From an uncultured Flavobacteriaceae bacterium (lineage in GTDB: Bacteria; Bacteroidota; Bacteroidia; Flavobacteriales; Flavobacteriaceae), in NCBI GenBank assembly GCA_947486785.1, contig CANKUU010000013.1, positions 1 to 64,000 of the forward strand: a DNA stretch of 64,000 bases, written 5' to 3'. The stretch's first letter is position 1; each line of letters begins with the position of its first letter. The notes beneath the pieces are model-generated. The model did not search any database and was not told the DNA's origin. It worked only from the letters and a program-made list of their open reading frames with translations. This document shows, piece after piece, positions 55,080 through 64,000 of this stretch. The position numbers and the translations under genes were made by a program.

Positions 55080-55661
55080 ATGATTCATCACTTAAAAGGT
55101 AAACTTGTAGAGAAAAACCCAACGTACCTAATAATAGAATGCGGAGGTGTAGGCTATTTTGTAAACATATCGCTACATACGTTTTCAAACTTAACAGATG
55201 CCGAAAACATAAATTTATACACGCATCTACAAGTTAAAGAAGATTCACATACCATTTTTGGTTTTTCTCAAAAATCAGAACGAGAAATATTCCGATTATT
55301 GATATCAGTTTCTGGTATTGGTTCAAGTACAGCAAGAACAATGTTATCCTCATTATCTCCTGCCCAGATAAGAGATGCTATTGCGGGTGGTGATGTTGCT
55401 ACTATACAGAGTGTTAAAGGAATAGGTGTAAAAACTGCTCAAAGAGTAATACTAGATCTAAGAGATAAGGTCTTAAAAGTTTATGATATTGATGAAGTTT
55501 CTATTGGTTCAAGCAATACAAAGAAAGATGAAGCGTTATCTGCTTTAGAGGTACTTGGGTTCCCACGTCGACAAGCAGAAAAAGTTGTCGATAAAGTGCT
55601 ACTTCAAGACCACACACAAAGCGTTGAGGAAATCTTAAAACTCTCGCTTAAAAATTTGTAA
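55080..55661 (+). CDS. ruvA: Holliday junction DNA-binding protein RuvA
   Basis: A 193-residue junction-binding subunit that targets RuvB. The N-terminal OB fold is seen as MIHHLKGKLVEKNPTYLIIE and GGVGYFVNISLHTF. The helix-hairpin-helix pair is SVSGIGSSTARTML and SVKGIGVKTAQRVILDLRDK. The C-terminal RuvB-binding domain is DEALSALEVLGFPRRQAEKV. The length is normal. It lies between maeB and sprA, with only 5 bases to the sprA start, an arrangement reported around sprA in gliding flavobacteria. Confidence 0.96.
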   Translation: MIHHLKGKLVEKNPTYLIIECGGVGYFVNISLHTFSNLTDAENINLYTHLQVKEDSHTIFGFSQKSEREIFRLLISVSGIGSSTARTMLSSLSPAQIRDAIAGGDVATIQSVKGIGVKTAQRVILDLRDKVLKVYDIDEVSIGSSNTKKDEALSALEVLGFPRRQAEKVVDKVLLQDHTQSVEEILKLSLKNL

Positions 55662-55666
55662 TTAGT

Positions 55667-58600
55667 TTGAAAAAAGGGGCAAAAGAAATACTTAAATGTT
55701 TATTTAGGTTATCTTTCTTATTCATGTTGATTTTTGTAGTGTCGGAATTTTCCCATGCGCAAGAATCGGATGCAATGGAAGGTAACGAGGAAAAGATAGA
55801 TTCTGTAAAAACAGGATTTGCCTTAGGCAAGTTGATTTTAGAAAATCCAGAGAGTATTGTATCTAAATATATTTATGATACCAACATGGATCGCTACATT
55901 TATAATGAAAAACTAGGCGATTTTAATATCGGTTATCCTATTATTCTTACTCCCGAACAGTATTATGATTTGGTTCGAAAAGAATCTATAAAATCCTATT
56001 TTAAAGAAAAAACGGATGCTGTTTCCGGTAAAAAAGAAGGTAGTGAAGAGGGTAAAAAGAACCTGTTGCCGATTTTTTACAAGAACAATAAATTTTTTCA
56101 GTCTATTTTTGGAGAAGGGGGTATAGAGGTAATACCTCAAGGCTCTGTTGCGATGGATTTGGGTGTTATTTGGCAAAAAAATGATAATCCGTCTTTATCT
56201 CCTAGAAACCGAACTAACCTTTCTTTCGATTTTGATCAACGAATTAGTTTAAGTTTATTGGGTAATGTAGGCGAACGATTAAAGGTTAATTTTAACTACG
56301 ATACCGAATCAACTTTTGATTTTCAGAATATTTTTAAGTTAGATTACACGCCAACTGAAGATGATATACTTCAAAACATTGAAGCAGGTAACGTTAGTAT
56401 GCCTTTAAATAGTTCATTAATAAAAGGAGCCCAAAGCTTATTTGGTATTAAAACGCAACTGCAATTTGGTAAAACAAAGGTAACTGCAGTATTTTCTGAA
56501 CAAAAATCACAAAATAATACGGTAGTCGCACAAGGGGGCGGTACGTTAAGCGAATTTTCAATTACTGCTTTAGACTATGATGCGGATAGACATTTCTTTT
56601 TGGGGCATTATTTTCGAGACAATTACGATCAAGCGCTGCAAAACTACCCTTACATAAACAGCCAAGTACAAATTACCCGTATTGAAGTTTGGGTAACTAA
56701 TAGAAGTCAGCAAACGGTAAATGTTCGAAACGTTGTTGCGATACAAGATTTAGGTGAGCCTCGTGTAGAAAATACTCGCATTGGCCAGGCAGGTGCACCA
56801 GCTAATTTTTTTAAAAACGTAACCAATCAGCTACCAAGTAATGATGCTAACCGATTTGATCCTTCTCAAATAGGTGGTGCTGGAGCTTTAAATGAAAATA
56901 TTCGTGACATTGCTACCGTGGAGAATGGTTTTAATGTGCCAGGTTTTCAAATAAACCAAGGTTTTGATTATGCTATATTAGAAAATGCTAGAAAATTAGA
57001 ATCAGGCCGCGACTATGATTTTAATACGCAATTAGGGTATATCTCGTTAAATCAAAAACTAAGCAATGATGAAGTTTTAGGTGTTGCGTATCAATACACA
57101 TTTAACGGAGAGGTTTTTCAAGTAGGTGAATTTGCAAACGGAGGCGTTGAAGCGACCAGAGTTTCTGAGGTAGGTACCGCCGCGCCAATAGTTGATAACA
57201 ATACTTTAGTTTTAAAGTTGTTAAAGAGTAATGTTACAAATATCACAGATCCTATATGGGATTTAATGATGAAAAATATCTATGCTACTGGGGCATTTCG
57301 TTTAAGTCAAGACGATTTTAAGTTAAATATTCTGTATTCAGACCCTACACCCAGAAATTACATTACGCCAGTTGAAGAGGGCATGGGTAGTGGTTGGCCA
57401 GAAGGCTTGCAAGATCGAATATTATTGGACGTATTCAATTTAGACCGACTTAACTCATACAATGATATACAGCCAGGAGGTGATGGTTTCTTTGATTTTG
57501 TGCCTGGTTTAACCGTTAATACACAAAACGGGCTCATTATTTTTACTAAAACTGAGCCTTTTGGTGAATATTTATTTGATATTTTAAATAACAATAGTAG
57601 GTATGATGATGTAGATAGCTATAATGAAAACCAAAAGAAGTATGTCTTTCGAGATTTGTACGAGTTAACAAAATCAGCATCGTTACAAAAACCAGAAAAG
57701 AATAAATTCCTTTTAAAAGGGCGCTATAAATCTGAAGGAGGTAATGGTATACCTATTGGGGCATTTAATGTGCCTAGGGGCTCTGTACGGGTTACTTCGG
57801 GTGGGCGCCAGCTGCAAGAAGGTATCGATTATACGGTAAATTATCAAGCTGGTACAGTACAAATTTTAGACCCTAGTTTAGAGGCTTCAAATACGCCCAT
57901 TAACATTTCCGTAGAAAATAATGCTGTGTTTGGTCAGCAAACAAGACGGTTTACTGGGGTTAATATTGAACATCAGTTTAGTGAAAATTTCCTTTTTGGG
58001 GGAACACTATTAAATTTAAATGAAAGGCCTTTAACCCAAAAATCTAACTTTGGAGTAGAGCCAGTGAATAATACTATTTATGGTTTAAATGCTAATTTTT
58101 CAACAGAAGTTCCCTTTTTAACCCGTTTGGTAAATAAACTGCCGAATATAGATACAGACGTTCCTTCAAATTTATCGGTAAGGGGCGAAGTTGCTTGGCT
58201 TAAGCCTGGGTCACCTTCAAACGCTGATTTTCAAGGAGAAACTACCACTTATTTAGACGATTTTGAGGGTTCTCAAGCCCTAATTGATATTCGTTCTTCT
58301 TTGGGGTGGACATTAGCTAGCCCACCGGTACAATTTACAAAACAAGGCTTCGATTTAAATTCGGCCAATTTGGCGAATGATATTGAAACGGGGTATAATC
58401 GAGCTAAAATGTCTTGGTATACCATCGATCCCATATTTTACACAAGACAAAGACCATCAGATATTAGCGATAGTGAGATGTCTAAAAATGAAACTAGACG
58501 TATTTTTATCAATCGCTTATTTGAGCAAGATGTCGCACAAGGGCAGACTCAAGTACAAAACACCTTAAATATTAATTATTTTCCGGGTGAAAAAGGCCCT

Positions 58601-61600
58601 TACAATAACAATCCTAATTTTCAAGGAGAACGACCCGAAGATAAATGGGCGGGTATCATGCGACCTTTGAGTAGTACCAATTTTGAACAATCAAATGTAG
58701 AGTTTGTGCAATTTTGGATTTTAGACCCTTATGTTGACGGAGTAACAAAATCGCCAGGTGAGTTGGTTTTAAATTTTGGTAACATTTCTGAAGATATTTT
58801 AAAAGATGGTAGAAAACAATATGAAAATGGGTTGCCAGGTATTGATAGTAATGATTTAACACGACCAACTTCGTGGGGTAGAGTACCACAAACCCAAGCT
58901 TTGGTATATGCGTTTGATGCAAATGAAAATAATAGAGGTTTACAAGATATTGGTTTTGATGGCTTAGATGATACCCAAGAAGCTACGATTTATTCAAATG
59001 AGGGTGACGATCCGGCTTTAGATAATTATCAATATTACTTAAACAGATCAGGAACTATTATTGAACGTTACAAAGATTTTAATAATCCAGATGGTAATTC
59101 TCCGGTTGAAGTTAGTGACACCAATAGAGGTTCAAATACCTTGCCCGATGTAGAGGATATCGACAGAGATTTAACCATGAATACGGTGAATAGTTACTAT
59201 GAATACCGAATTCCAATAAAACCAAATTCTACAACTGATGATAAATACGTTTCAGATGTTTTAGAGACCCAGCAAGTGCCTTCTTCGGAAATACCCGATG
59301 GCAGTACCTTAAACAGACGGTGGATACAGTATAAAATTCCACTTAGCGATTTTACTGATGCTATCGGCGGTATTACCGATTTTAGATCAATCAGTTTTAT
59401 GCGATTGTATTTAACTGGTTTTAATAGTCCTGCGGTTTTACGTTTTGCAACTTTAGACTTAGTTCGAGGCGATTGGAGAACTTATACTAGAAACTTGCAA
59501 GACGATAGGGTTGATAATGACCCAAGCGACGATGGTACTACTACTGATGTGAATGCAGTAAATATTGAAGAAAATGAAAACCGTATTCCAATCAACTATG
59601 TTTTACCTCCAGGTATTGAGCGTGAAAGGCTGAATAATAATAATACCGTAATTCGCCAAAACGAACAGTCGTTATCATTTGTAGTAAACGATTTAGAGCC
59701 TCAAGATTCTCGGGGCGTATTTAAAAACCTCGACATCGATATTAGACAGTATAAAAAAATGAAAATGTTTTTGCATGCTGAAGAAATTAATGAGAATGAT
59801 TTTGTAGATGATGAAATTGCATTAGTGGGTTTCTTAAGAATAGGAACCGATTTTTCAGAAAATTACTATCAAATAGAGGTGCCACTTCAATTTACACCCC
59901 ACGGATCAACCGCCGCAACGGATATCTGGCCAGAAGTAAACAATATGGATGTCTTACTAGCCGACCTTAACAAAATAAAATCGGCTTGGATTGCGAGTGG
60001 CGATTTGTCTAAAGCGCGTTATTTTGAAATTGAAAATGGTGAAGTGATCTCGGTAGATGAGTTTGCACCAAGAACCTTAGGTAATTATCGTATAGGCATT
60101 AAAGGAAACCCATCTTTAGGAAGTATTAGAAATATGATGGTGGGTATAAAAAATATAAGCGATCAGCGTGTACGAGGAGAAGTTTGGTTTAATGAGTTGC
60201 GTTTGGCTGGCTTAGATAATAATGGAGGTTGGGCAGCTATTGCCGCTATAGACGCTAATATTGCCGATTTTGCAAACATTACCGCAACAGGCGCCAAAAG
60301 TACTTCTGGTTTTGGAGGGCTTGAACAAATGCCAAATGAACGATCTAGAGAAGATGCCGTATCATATGATGTAGTAACAAATGTAAATGTGGGGCAATTG
60401 TTTCCAAAAAAGTGGGGTATTCAAATTCCGTTTAACTATGGTATTTCTGAAGAAATTATAACCCCTGAATTTGATCCGGTTTATGATGATTTAAAACTGC
60501 AAGATTTAATTGATGCTGCGCCAGAAACGTCAGAGAATGAAACTACTCCAACAAAAAGTGATGTTTTAGAACAGGCACAAGATTATACCAAGCGAACGAG
60601 TATTAACCTTATTGGTTTGCGAAAAGAGCGTAGCGAAAAGGCTGATGCTAATTTTTACGATATTGAGAATTTTACCTTTAACTATTCGTACAACGAAACA
60701 GAGCATCGCGATTTTGAAATTGCAAGTTTAAGAGATCAATCTGTAAACACAGGCTTTGTTTATAACCATGCTTTTAAGCCACTAGAGATAGCTCCTTTTG
60801 CTAAAAAAGACTCGCTGTTTAATGGTAAATATTGGCAATGGTTAAAAGAACTTAATGTGAATCTTTTACCCGCTACTTTTTCATTGAATTCAAATATTGA
60901 CAGGCAGTTTAATCAACAACGTTTTAGAGATGTTAAAGAAGAAGGAGTTACTGTTTTAGATTTGCCGGTTTTGCAGCAGCGAAATTATCAATTTAATTGG
61001 CAATATGCGGTAAATTATAGCTTAACCAAATCGTTGCGTTTAAACTTTACAGGCTCAAATAATAATATTGTTCGTAATTATTTTGATGAGGACTATGACG
61101 AAAGAGGTAGACCTAGCATAAAATCCGACCTCGTACTTTGGGATGGTTTCTTTGATTTAGGCGAGCCCAATCGGCATACACAAGAAATGCAGTTGAATTA
61201 TGAACTGCCATTTAGTAAAATACCCGCACTAGATTTTATTAGTGCACAGTATAGTTATACCAGTAATTTTGATTGGCAACGTGGTGGAGATGCTCTTAAT
61301 GAAGCGGTTGCGTTAGCAGTTAATCCTAATCCGACTCGAGAGAATCCTTTAAGTACAACCTCTATAAATACCATTCAGAATGCCAATACGCATAATCTTA
61401 CAGCAAATTTAACAATGCAAAAATTGTATGATTTAGTAGGGTTGAAGAAAAAAAATGGTAAAACCAAAGCAAAACCTAAGGCAAAAATTAAAACTAAAGA
61501 AAAAGAAGGTAAGTCTAGTAAAGAAGACAAAGGACCGCGCAAAACCAGTAAGCTGTTTAATACTATAGTAGATGTAGTAACTATGGTAAAGCGTTTAAAT

Positions 61601-62929
61601 ATTAATTATAACGAAAATAGTGGAACCGTTTTGCCAGGCTATACAGAGTCTATTGGTTTTATAGGTACATCAAAACCAACATTAGGCTTTGTTTTTGGTA
61701 GTCAGGCAGATGTGCGTTTTGAAGCGGCTAAAAGAGGATGGTTAACTGATTTTGAAGGGTTTAATGAGCAATATAAAAGGCGTACTCAAAAGCAGTTAAA
61801 TATTACTGCTACGGCAAACCCTATTAAAGACTTAACTATTGATTTGGTTGCAGATCGTAAATTTTCAAATAGCACCCAAGAGAGCTACGAGTTTAATGAT
61901 TGGCAAAATGATATCCCAGGCTTAACAAATAGTTTTGGCGATTTTAGTATTTCTACCATGATGATTGGTACAGCTTTTGGTAAGAGTGATGAATTTAATT
62001 CAGATAACTTTGAAAAGTTTAAAGAAAATAGAGCTACTGTTGCAAATAGGATAGAGCGTGATCGTGGTAACCCATCAGGCGGAGATGTAGATGCAGATGG
62101 TTTTCCAACTCGCTACAGTAAATCTCAGCAAGATGTTTTGCTTCCTGCATTTTTTGCAGCCTATACAGGGCAAGATGCAAAAAGGGTAAACTTAAGTGCT
62201 TTTAGAGATATTCCAATTCCAAGCTGGAGTATTAAGTATACAGGTCTAATGAAAAAGAAATGGTTTAAAAAAAGATTCAAGAGATTCTCTTTAAGTCATG
62301 GTTATCGGGCTGCTTATAGTATAAATTCTTTTCAAAAAAACCTTGAGCGAATAAATACAACAGTACGTTCCGATAGGCCAGATCCAAACACAGGGGTAAC
62401 GCCAGTTACCAACCAAGATTTTCTGCCAGAGTTTATCTACAATAATGTGGTGCTTACAGATGCTTTTAATCCTTTGGTAAAAGTAGATTTTGAGATGAAA
62501 AATTCGATAAGTGTTTCTGCAGAAGTACGGTCTGATCGTATGCTCTCTCTAAGCTTAGATAATAACTTGTTAACTGAAAATAACGGACAAGAATACTCAA
62601 TTGGATTGGGATATCGTATTAAAGATTTAACATTTGTTACCAAAATAGGTGGCGAAAAGACACGACTTAAAGGCGATTTAAACCTTAAGGCAGATGTTAA
62701 GTTAAGAGATAATTTAACCATTATAAGAAACCTCGATTTAGATAATAATCAAATAGCATCAGGGCAAAATTTAATGTCTATTAAATTTCAAGCAGACTAC
62801 GCGCTAAGCAAAAACATGAATATCCTGTTTTTTTATGATCATTCTTTTTCGCAGTTTGCTGTTTCTACGGCTTTTCCGCAAACTAGTATAAACACAGGGT
62901 TTACATTAAGGTATAATTTTGGAAATTAA
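55667..62929 (+). CDS. sprA: Cell surface protein SprA, T9SS outer-membrane translocon (gliding motility)
   Basis: A 2420-residue outer-membrane protein, the huge single-chain beta-barrel pore of the type IX secretion system, required for adhesin secretion and gliding. A TTG start at 55667 is used, as no ATG or GTG fits before the signal peptide (CLFRLSFLFMLIFVVSEF then SHA). The first strands and plug appear from about 130 (GGIEVIPQGSVAMDLGVIWQ and SLLGNVGERLKVNFNYD). The sequence continues with alternating amphipathic strands and long extracellular loops to the terminal strand INTGFTLRYNFGN, whose end is typical of barrels recognised by BAM. The length equals that of the Flavobacterium johnsoniae protein within about 20 residues. 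It would export the two T9SS-tagged proteins in this window. Confidence 0.97.
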   Translation: MKKGAKEILKCLFRLSFLFMLIFVVSEFSHAQESDAMEGNEEKIDSVKTGFALGKLILENPESIVSKYIYDTNMDRYIYNEKLGDFNIGYPIILTPEQYYDLVRKESIKSYFKEKTDAVSGKKEGSEEGKKNLLPIFYKNNKFFQSIFGEGGIEVIPQGSVAMDLGVIWQKNDNPSLSPRNRTNLSFDFDQRISLSLLGNVGERLKVNFNYDTESTFDFQNIFKLDYTPTEDDILQNIEAGNVSMPLNSSLIKGAQSLFGIKTQLQFGKTKVTAVFSEQKSQNNTVVAQGGGTLSEFSITALDYDADRHFFLGHYFRDNYDQALQNYPYINSQVQITRIEVWVTNRSQQTVNVRNVVAIQDLGEPRVENTRIGQAGAPANFFKNVTNQLPSNDANRFDPSQIGGAGALNENIRDIATVENGFNVPGFQINQGFDYAILENARKLESGRDYDFNTQLGYISLNQKLSNDEVLGVAYQYTFNGEVFQVGEFANGGVEATRVSEVGTAAPIVDNNTLVLKLLKSNVTNITDPIWDLMMKNIYATGAFRLSQDDFKLNILYSDPTPRNYITPVEEGMGSGWPEGLQDRILLDVFNLDRLNSYNDIQPGGDGFFDFVPGLTVNTQNGLIIFTKTEPFGEYLFDILNNNSRYDDVDSYNENQKKYVFRDLYELTKSASLQKPEKNKFLLKGRYKSEGGNGIPIGAFNVPRGSVRVTSGGRQLQEGIDYTVNYQAGTVQILDPSLEASNTPINISVENNAVFGQQTRRFTGVNIEHQFSENFLFGGTLLNLNERPLTQKSNFGVEPVNNTIYGLNANFSTEVPFLTRLVNKLPNIDTDVPSNLSVRGEVAWLKPGSPSNADFQGETTTYLDDFEGSQALIDIRSSLGWTLASPPVQFTKQGFDLNSANLANDIETGYNRAKMSWYTIDPIFYTRQRPSDISDSEMSKNETRRIFINRLFEQDVAQGQTQVQNTLNINYFPGEKGPYNNNPNFQGERPEDKWAGIMRPLSSTNFEQSNVEFVQFWILDPYVDGVTKSPGELVLNFGNISEDILKDGRKQYENGLPGIDSNDLTRPTSWGRVPQTQALVYAFDANENNRGLQDIGFDGLDDTQEATIYSNEGDDPALDNYQYYLNRSGTIIERYKDFNNPDGNSPVEVSDTNRGSNTLPDVEDIDRDLTMNTVNSYYEYRIPIKPNSTTDDKYVSDVLETQQVPSSEIPDGSTLNRRWIQYKIPLSDFTDAIGGITDFRSISFMRLYLTGFNSPAVLRFATLDLVRGDWRTYTRNLQDDRVDNDPSDDGTTTDVNAVNIEENENRIPINYVLPPGIERERLNNNNTVIRQNEQSLSFVVNDLEPQDSRGVFKNLDIDIRQYKKMKMFLHAEEINENDFVDDEIALVGFLRIGTDFSENYYQIEVPLQFTPHGSTAATDIWPEVNNMDVLLADLNKIKSAWIASGDLSKARYFEIENGEVISVDEFAPRTLGNYRIGIKGNPSLGSIRNMMVGIKNISDQRVRGEVWFNELRLAGLDNNGGWAAIAAIDANIADFANITATGAKSTSGFGGLEQMPNERSREDAVSYDVVTNVNVGQLFPKKWGIQIPFNYGISEEIITPEFDPVYDDLKLQDLIDAAPETSENETTPTKSDVLEQAQDYTKRTSINLIGLRKERSEKADANFYDIENFTFNYSYNETEHRDFEIASLRDQSVNTGFVYNHAFKPLEIAPFAKKDSLFNGKYWQWLKELNVNLLPATFSLNSNIDRQFNQQRFRDVKEEGVTVLDLPVLQQRNYQFNWQYAVNYSLTKSLRLNFTGSNNNIVRNYFDEDYDERGRPSIKSDLVLWDGFFDLGEPNRHTQEMQLNYELPFSKIPALDFISAQYSYTSNFDWQRGGDALNEAVALAVNPNPTRENPLSTTSINTIQNANTHNLTANLTMQKLYDLVGLKKKNGKTKAKPKAKIKTKEKEGKSSKEDKGPRKTSKLFNTIVDVVTMVKRLNINYNENSGTVLPGYTESIGFIGTSKPTLGFVFGSQADVRFEAAKRGWLTDFEGFNEQYKRRTQKQLNITATANPIKDLTIDLVADRKFSNSTQESYEFNDWQNDIPGLTNSFGDFSISTMMIGTAFGKSDEFNSDNFEKFKENRATVANRIERDRGNPSGGDVDADGFPTRYSKSQQDVLLPAFFAAYTGQDAKRVNLSAFRDIPIPSWSIKYTGLMKKKWFKKRFKRFSLSHGYRAAYSINSFQKNLERINTTVRSDRPDPNTGVTPVTNQDFLPEFIYNNVVLTDAFNPLVKVDFEMKNSISVSAEVRSDRMLSLSLDNNLLTENNGQEYSIGLGYRIKDLTFVTKIGGEKTRLKGDLNLKADVKLRDNLTIIRNLDLDNNQIASGQNLMSIKFQADYALSKNMNILFFYDHSFSQFAVSTAFPQTSINTGFTLRYNFGN

Positions 62930-63035
62930 CAGGTTTATTGCAATAGAGTTTGCTAGAGAAATATCGTGCAGTAAATCTTCTGTTATAAGTTATGTCTAAT
63001 GATTTTTAAATTTGCCATGCTTTAATTTCTTTTTT

Positions 63036-63065
63036 TTTGAATCTCTAAGTAATCCGTTACATTTG
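63036..63065 (+). promoter_or_regulatory. Promoter of gcvH
   Basis: TTTG (63036-63039), 18 bases, then TACATTTG (63058-63065), 22 bases before the gcvH ATG. Both elements match the Bacteroidota consensus, with spacing one base short of 19. Confidence 0.7.
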
Positions 63066-63087
63066 TCAAACAAATAAAAAAAAGAAA

Positions 63088-63468
63088 ATGAATATACCAT
63101 CAGAATTAAAGTACACCAAAGATCATGAATGGATTCGTATTGAAGGAGATATCGCAACAGTAGGTATTACTGATTTTGCTCAAGGTGAGTTAGGCGATAT
63201 CGTTTATGTTGAGGTTGAAACGCTCGACGAAACCCTTGACCAAGAAGAGGTCTTTGGAACGGTAGAAGCAGTAAAGACGGTTTCAGATCTTTTTCAGCCT
63301 TTGAGTGGCGAAATTATCGCTTTTAATGAGTCTTTAGAAGATGAGCCAGAAAAAGTAAATACCGACCCCTATGGTGACGGTTGGATGGTGAAAATAAAAA
63401 TAAATGATCCGTCGCAGGTAGAAGGACTTCTAAGCGATGCTGATTACAAGGCTTTGATTGGTGCTTAA
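63088..63468 (+). CDS. gcvH: Glycine cleavage system H protein
   Basis: A 126-residue lipoyl carrier that shuttles the aminomethyl group between the P and T proteins of glycine cleavage. It starts [20 protein letters not shown]. The lipoylation site is the Lys in [20 protein letters not shown], and the C-terminal part has [12 protein letters not shown]. The length is normal. It has its own promoter after sprA, and its 3' end overlaps the start of the next gene by 11 bases, so the two are translationally linked. Confidence 0.97.
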   Translation: MNIPSELKYTKDHEWIRIEGDIATVGITDFAQGELGDIVYVEVETLDETLDQEEVFGTVEAVKTVSDLFQPLSGEIIAFNESLEDEPEKVNTDPYGDGWMVKIKINDPSQVEGLLSDADYKALIGA

Positions 63469-63853
63469 ACAATATTTTTTTACAATAAGTTTTATAAGCT
63501 GGATGATGTTGGTAACATTTTTCAGCTTATACTCTTTTGAGGGGGTCGGTTCCCCTCAATTTAGTTTTCCGCATACCGATAAGATAGTGCACTTTATTTT
63601 TTATTTTGGAGCCTGTATATTGGGCGTTTTTTTTCTTCGAGAACAATTTAGGGCTAATATACCTCTTGAAAATGCACTTTTAATAATGATAGTAGCTACC
63701 GTTATTTTTGGTATTTGTATTGAAATAATACAGCATACTTTAACTGAGAATAGAACTGGAGATGTTTTTGATGTATTGGCAAATACCCTGGGTAGTATAT
63801 TTGGTGCAGCTGTGCAGAAATACTTGTTTTTAAATAAAAGACAGTTAAAATAA
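63458..63853 (+). CDS. VanZ-like membrane protein
   Basis: A small membrane protein of about 130 residues with four hydrophobic segments (about 7-25, 44-62, 74-95 and 108-125). It has the VanZ-family signature [20 protein letters not shown] with the conserved Asp-Lys-His, and [20 protein letters not shown] near the end. It starts inside gcvH with a non-ATG codon (TTG at 63458 or GTG at 63461); I cannot choose between them. VanZ relatives are linked to teicoplanin resistance in enterococci, but the function of flavobacterial ones is unknown. It is co-transcribed with gcvH. Confidence 0.85.
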   Translation: MVLKQYFFTISFISWMMLVTFFSLYSFEGVGSPQFSFPHTDKIVHFIFYFGACILGVFFLREQFRANIPLENALLIMIVATVIFGICIEIIQHTLTENRTGDVFDVLANTLGSIFGAAVQKYLFLNKRQLK

Positions 63854-63912
63854 AAATATTTGTTTTTGTATCATTTAATTTTTTAAATTAGCGAACATTA
63901 AAAACACATTAT

Positions 63913-63999
63913 ATGGAACCTAAGAAGAATCCGAAAGCAGATATCGGAAAAAATAGTGGACTTTATTTCGTTATAGGGTTATTTATAGTAATGGGGTTA
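63913..63999 (+). CDS. TonB-family energy transducer, N-terminal fragment (runs off window)
   Basis: From the ATG at 63913 the frame stays open to the window edge, giving 29 residues: MEPKKNPKADIGKNSGLYF followed by VIGLFIVMGL. This charged start plus the first half of a membrane helix is the characteristic N-terminus of flavobacterial TonB proteins. These use the proton motive force, via ExbBD, to energise outer-membrane transporters. The periplasmic and C-terminal domains lie beyond the window, so this rests on the N-terminus only. Confidence 0.7.
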   Translation, partial: MEPKKNPKADIGKNSGLYFVIGLFIVMGL

Positions 64000-64000
64000 A

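Overview
The window is a chromosomal segment from a member of the Bacteroidota, almost certainly a marine-type Flavobacteriaceae. Four things point there: low GC; promoters of the TTTG / TAnnTTTG type and little use of Shine-Dalgarno sites; type IX secretion (T9SS) C-terminal sorting domains together with the T9SS translocon gene sprA; and the gene orders rplM-rpsI-rpsB-tsf, rimP-nusA-infB-(act-cox) and maeB-ruvA-sprA-gcvH. The genus cannot be fixed from sequence reading alone.

Layout. 1-233 is the tail of an IS256-type insertion sequence. 464-4507 (-) encodes a large secreted CotH-kinase/lamin-tail/PKD protein with a T9SS sorting domain. 4508-5880 is a gene-poor stretch with a decayed transposase. 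5946-9082 (-) holds the ribosomal/translation group tsf, rpsB, rpsI and rplM, in which S2 carries an unusual helix-hairpin-helix tail. 9547-10650 (-) holds a tiny T9SS-sorted protein and a surface lipoprotein. 11055-16295 (-) holds polA, an unknown membrane protein and a Tat-type glycosylasparaginase. 16450-18838 (+) holds cutC, a membrane metallophosphoesterase and a thioredoxin-fold protein without its CxxC. 18936-23993 holds a DUF2723 glycosyltransferase-like membrane protein (-), tRNA-Gln (+) and a cation/proton antiporter (-).

24248-28828 (+) is the rimP-nusA-infB transcription/translation operon, with a terminator-like hairpin in its leader. A SPOR protein faces it across a bidirectional terminator. 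29487-41339 (+) is one respiratory operon: alternative complex III (actA to actF) followed by cytochrome oxidase subunits II and I, which would carry electrons from menaquinol through c-hemes to oxygen. ActA has an added monoheme domain, and ActC carries the same kind of helix-hairpin-helix tail as ribosomal protein S2.

41626-48202 holds a GIN-domain protein, an acyl-CoA oxidase-like enzyme, ruvB, a broken cytochrome P450 relic and a NatAB-like ABC exporter. 48374-52511 holds queG and a sucrose-type pair (GH13 phosphorylase plus MFS sugar symporter). 52725-62929 holds maeB, ruvA and sprA. 63088-64000 holds gcvH, a VanZ-like protein and the start of a TonB gene.

Most of this is core genome. 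I found no CRISPR array, prophage, defence island or biosynthetic cluster. The parts most worth following up are the shared tail domain of S2 and ActC, the six-heme ActA, the rimP and rpsB leader structures, the redox-dead thioredoxin fold and the two gene relics.
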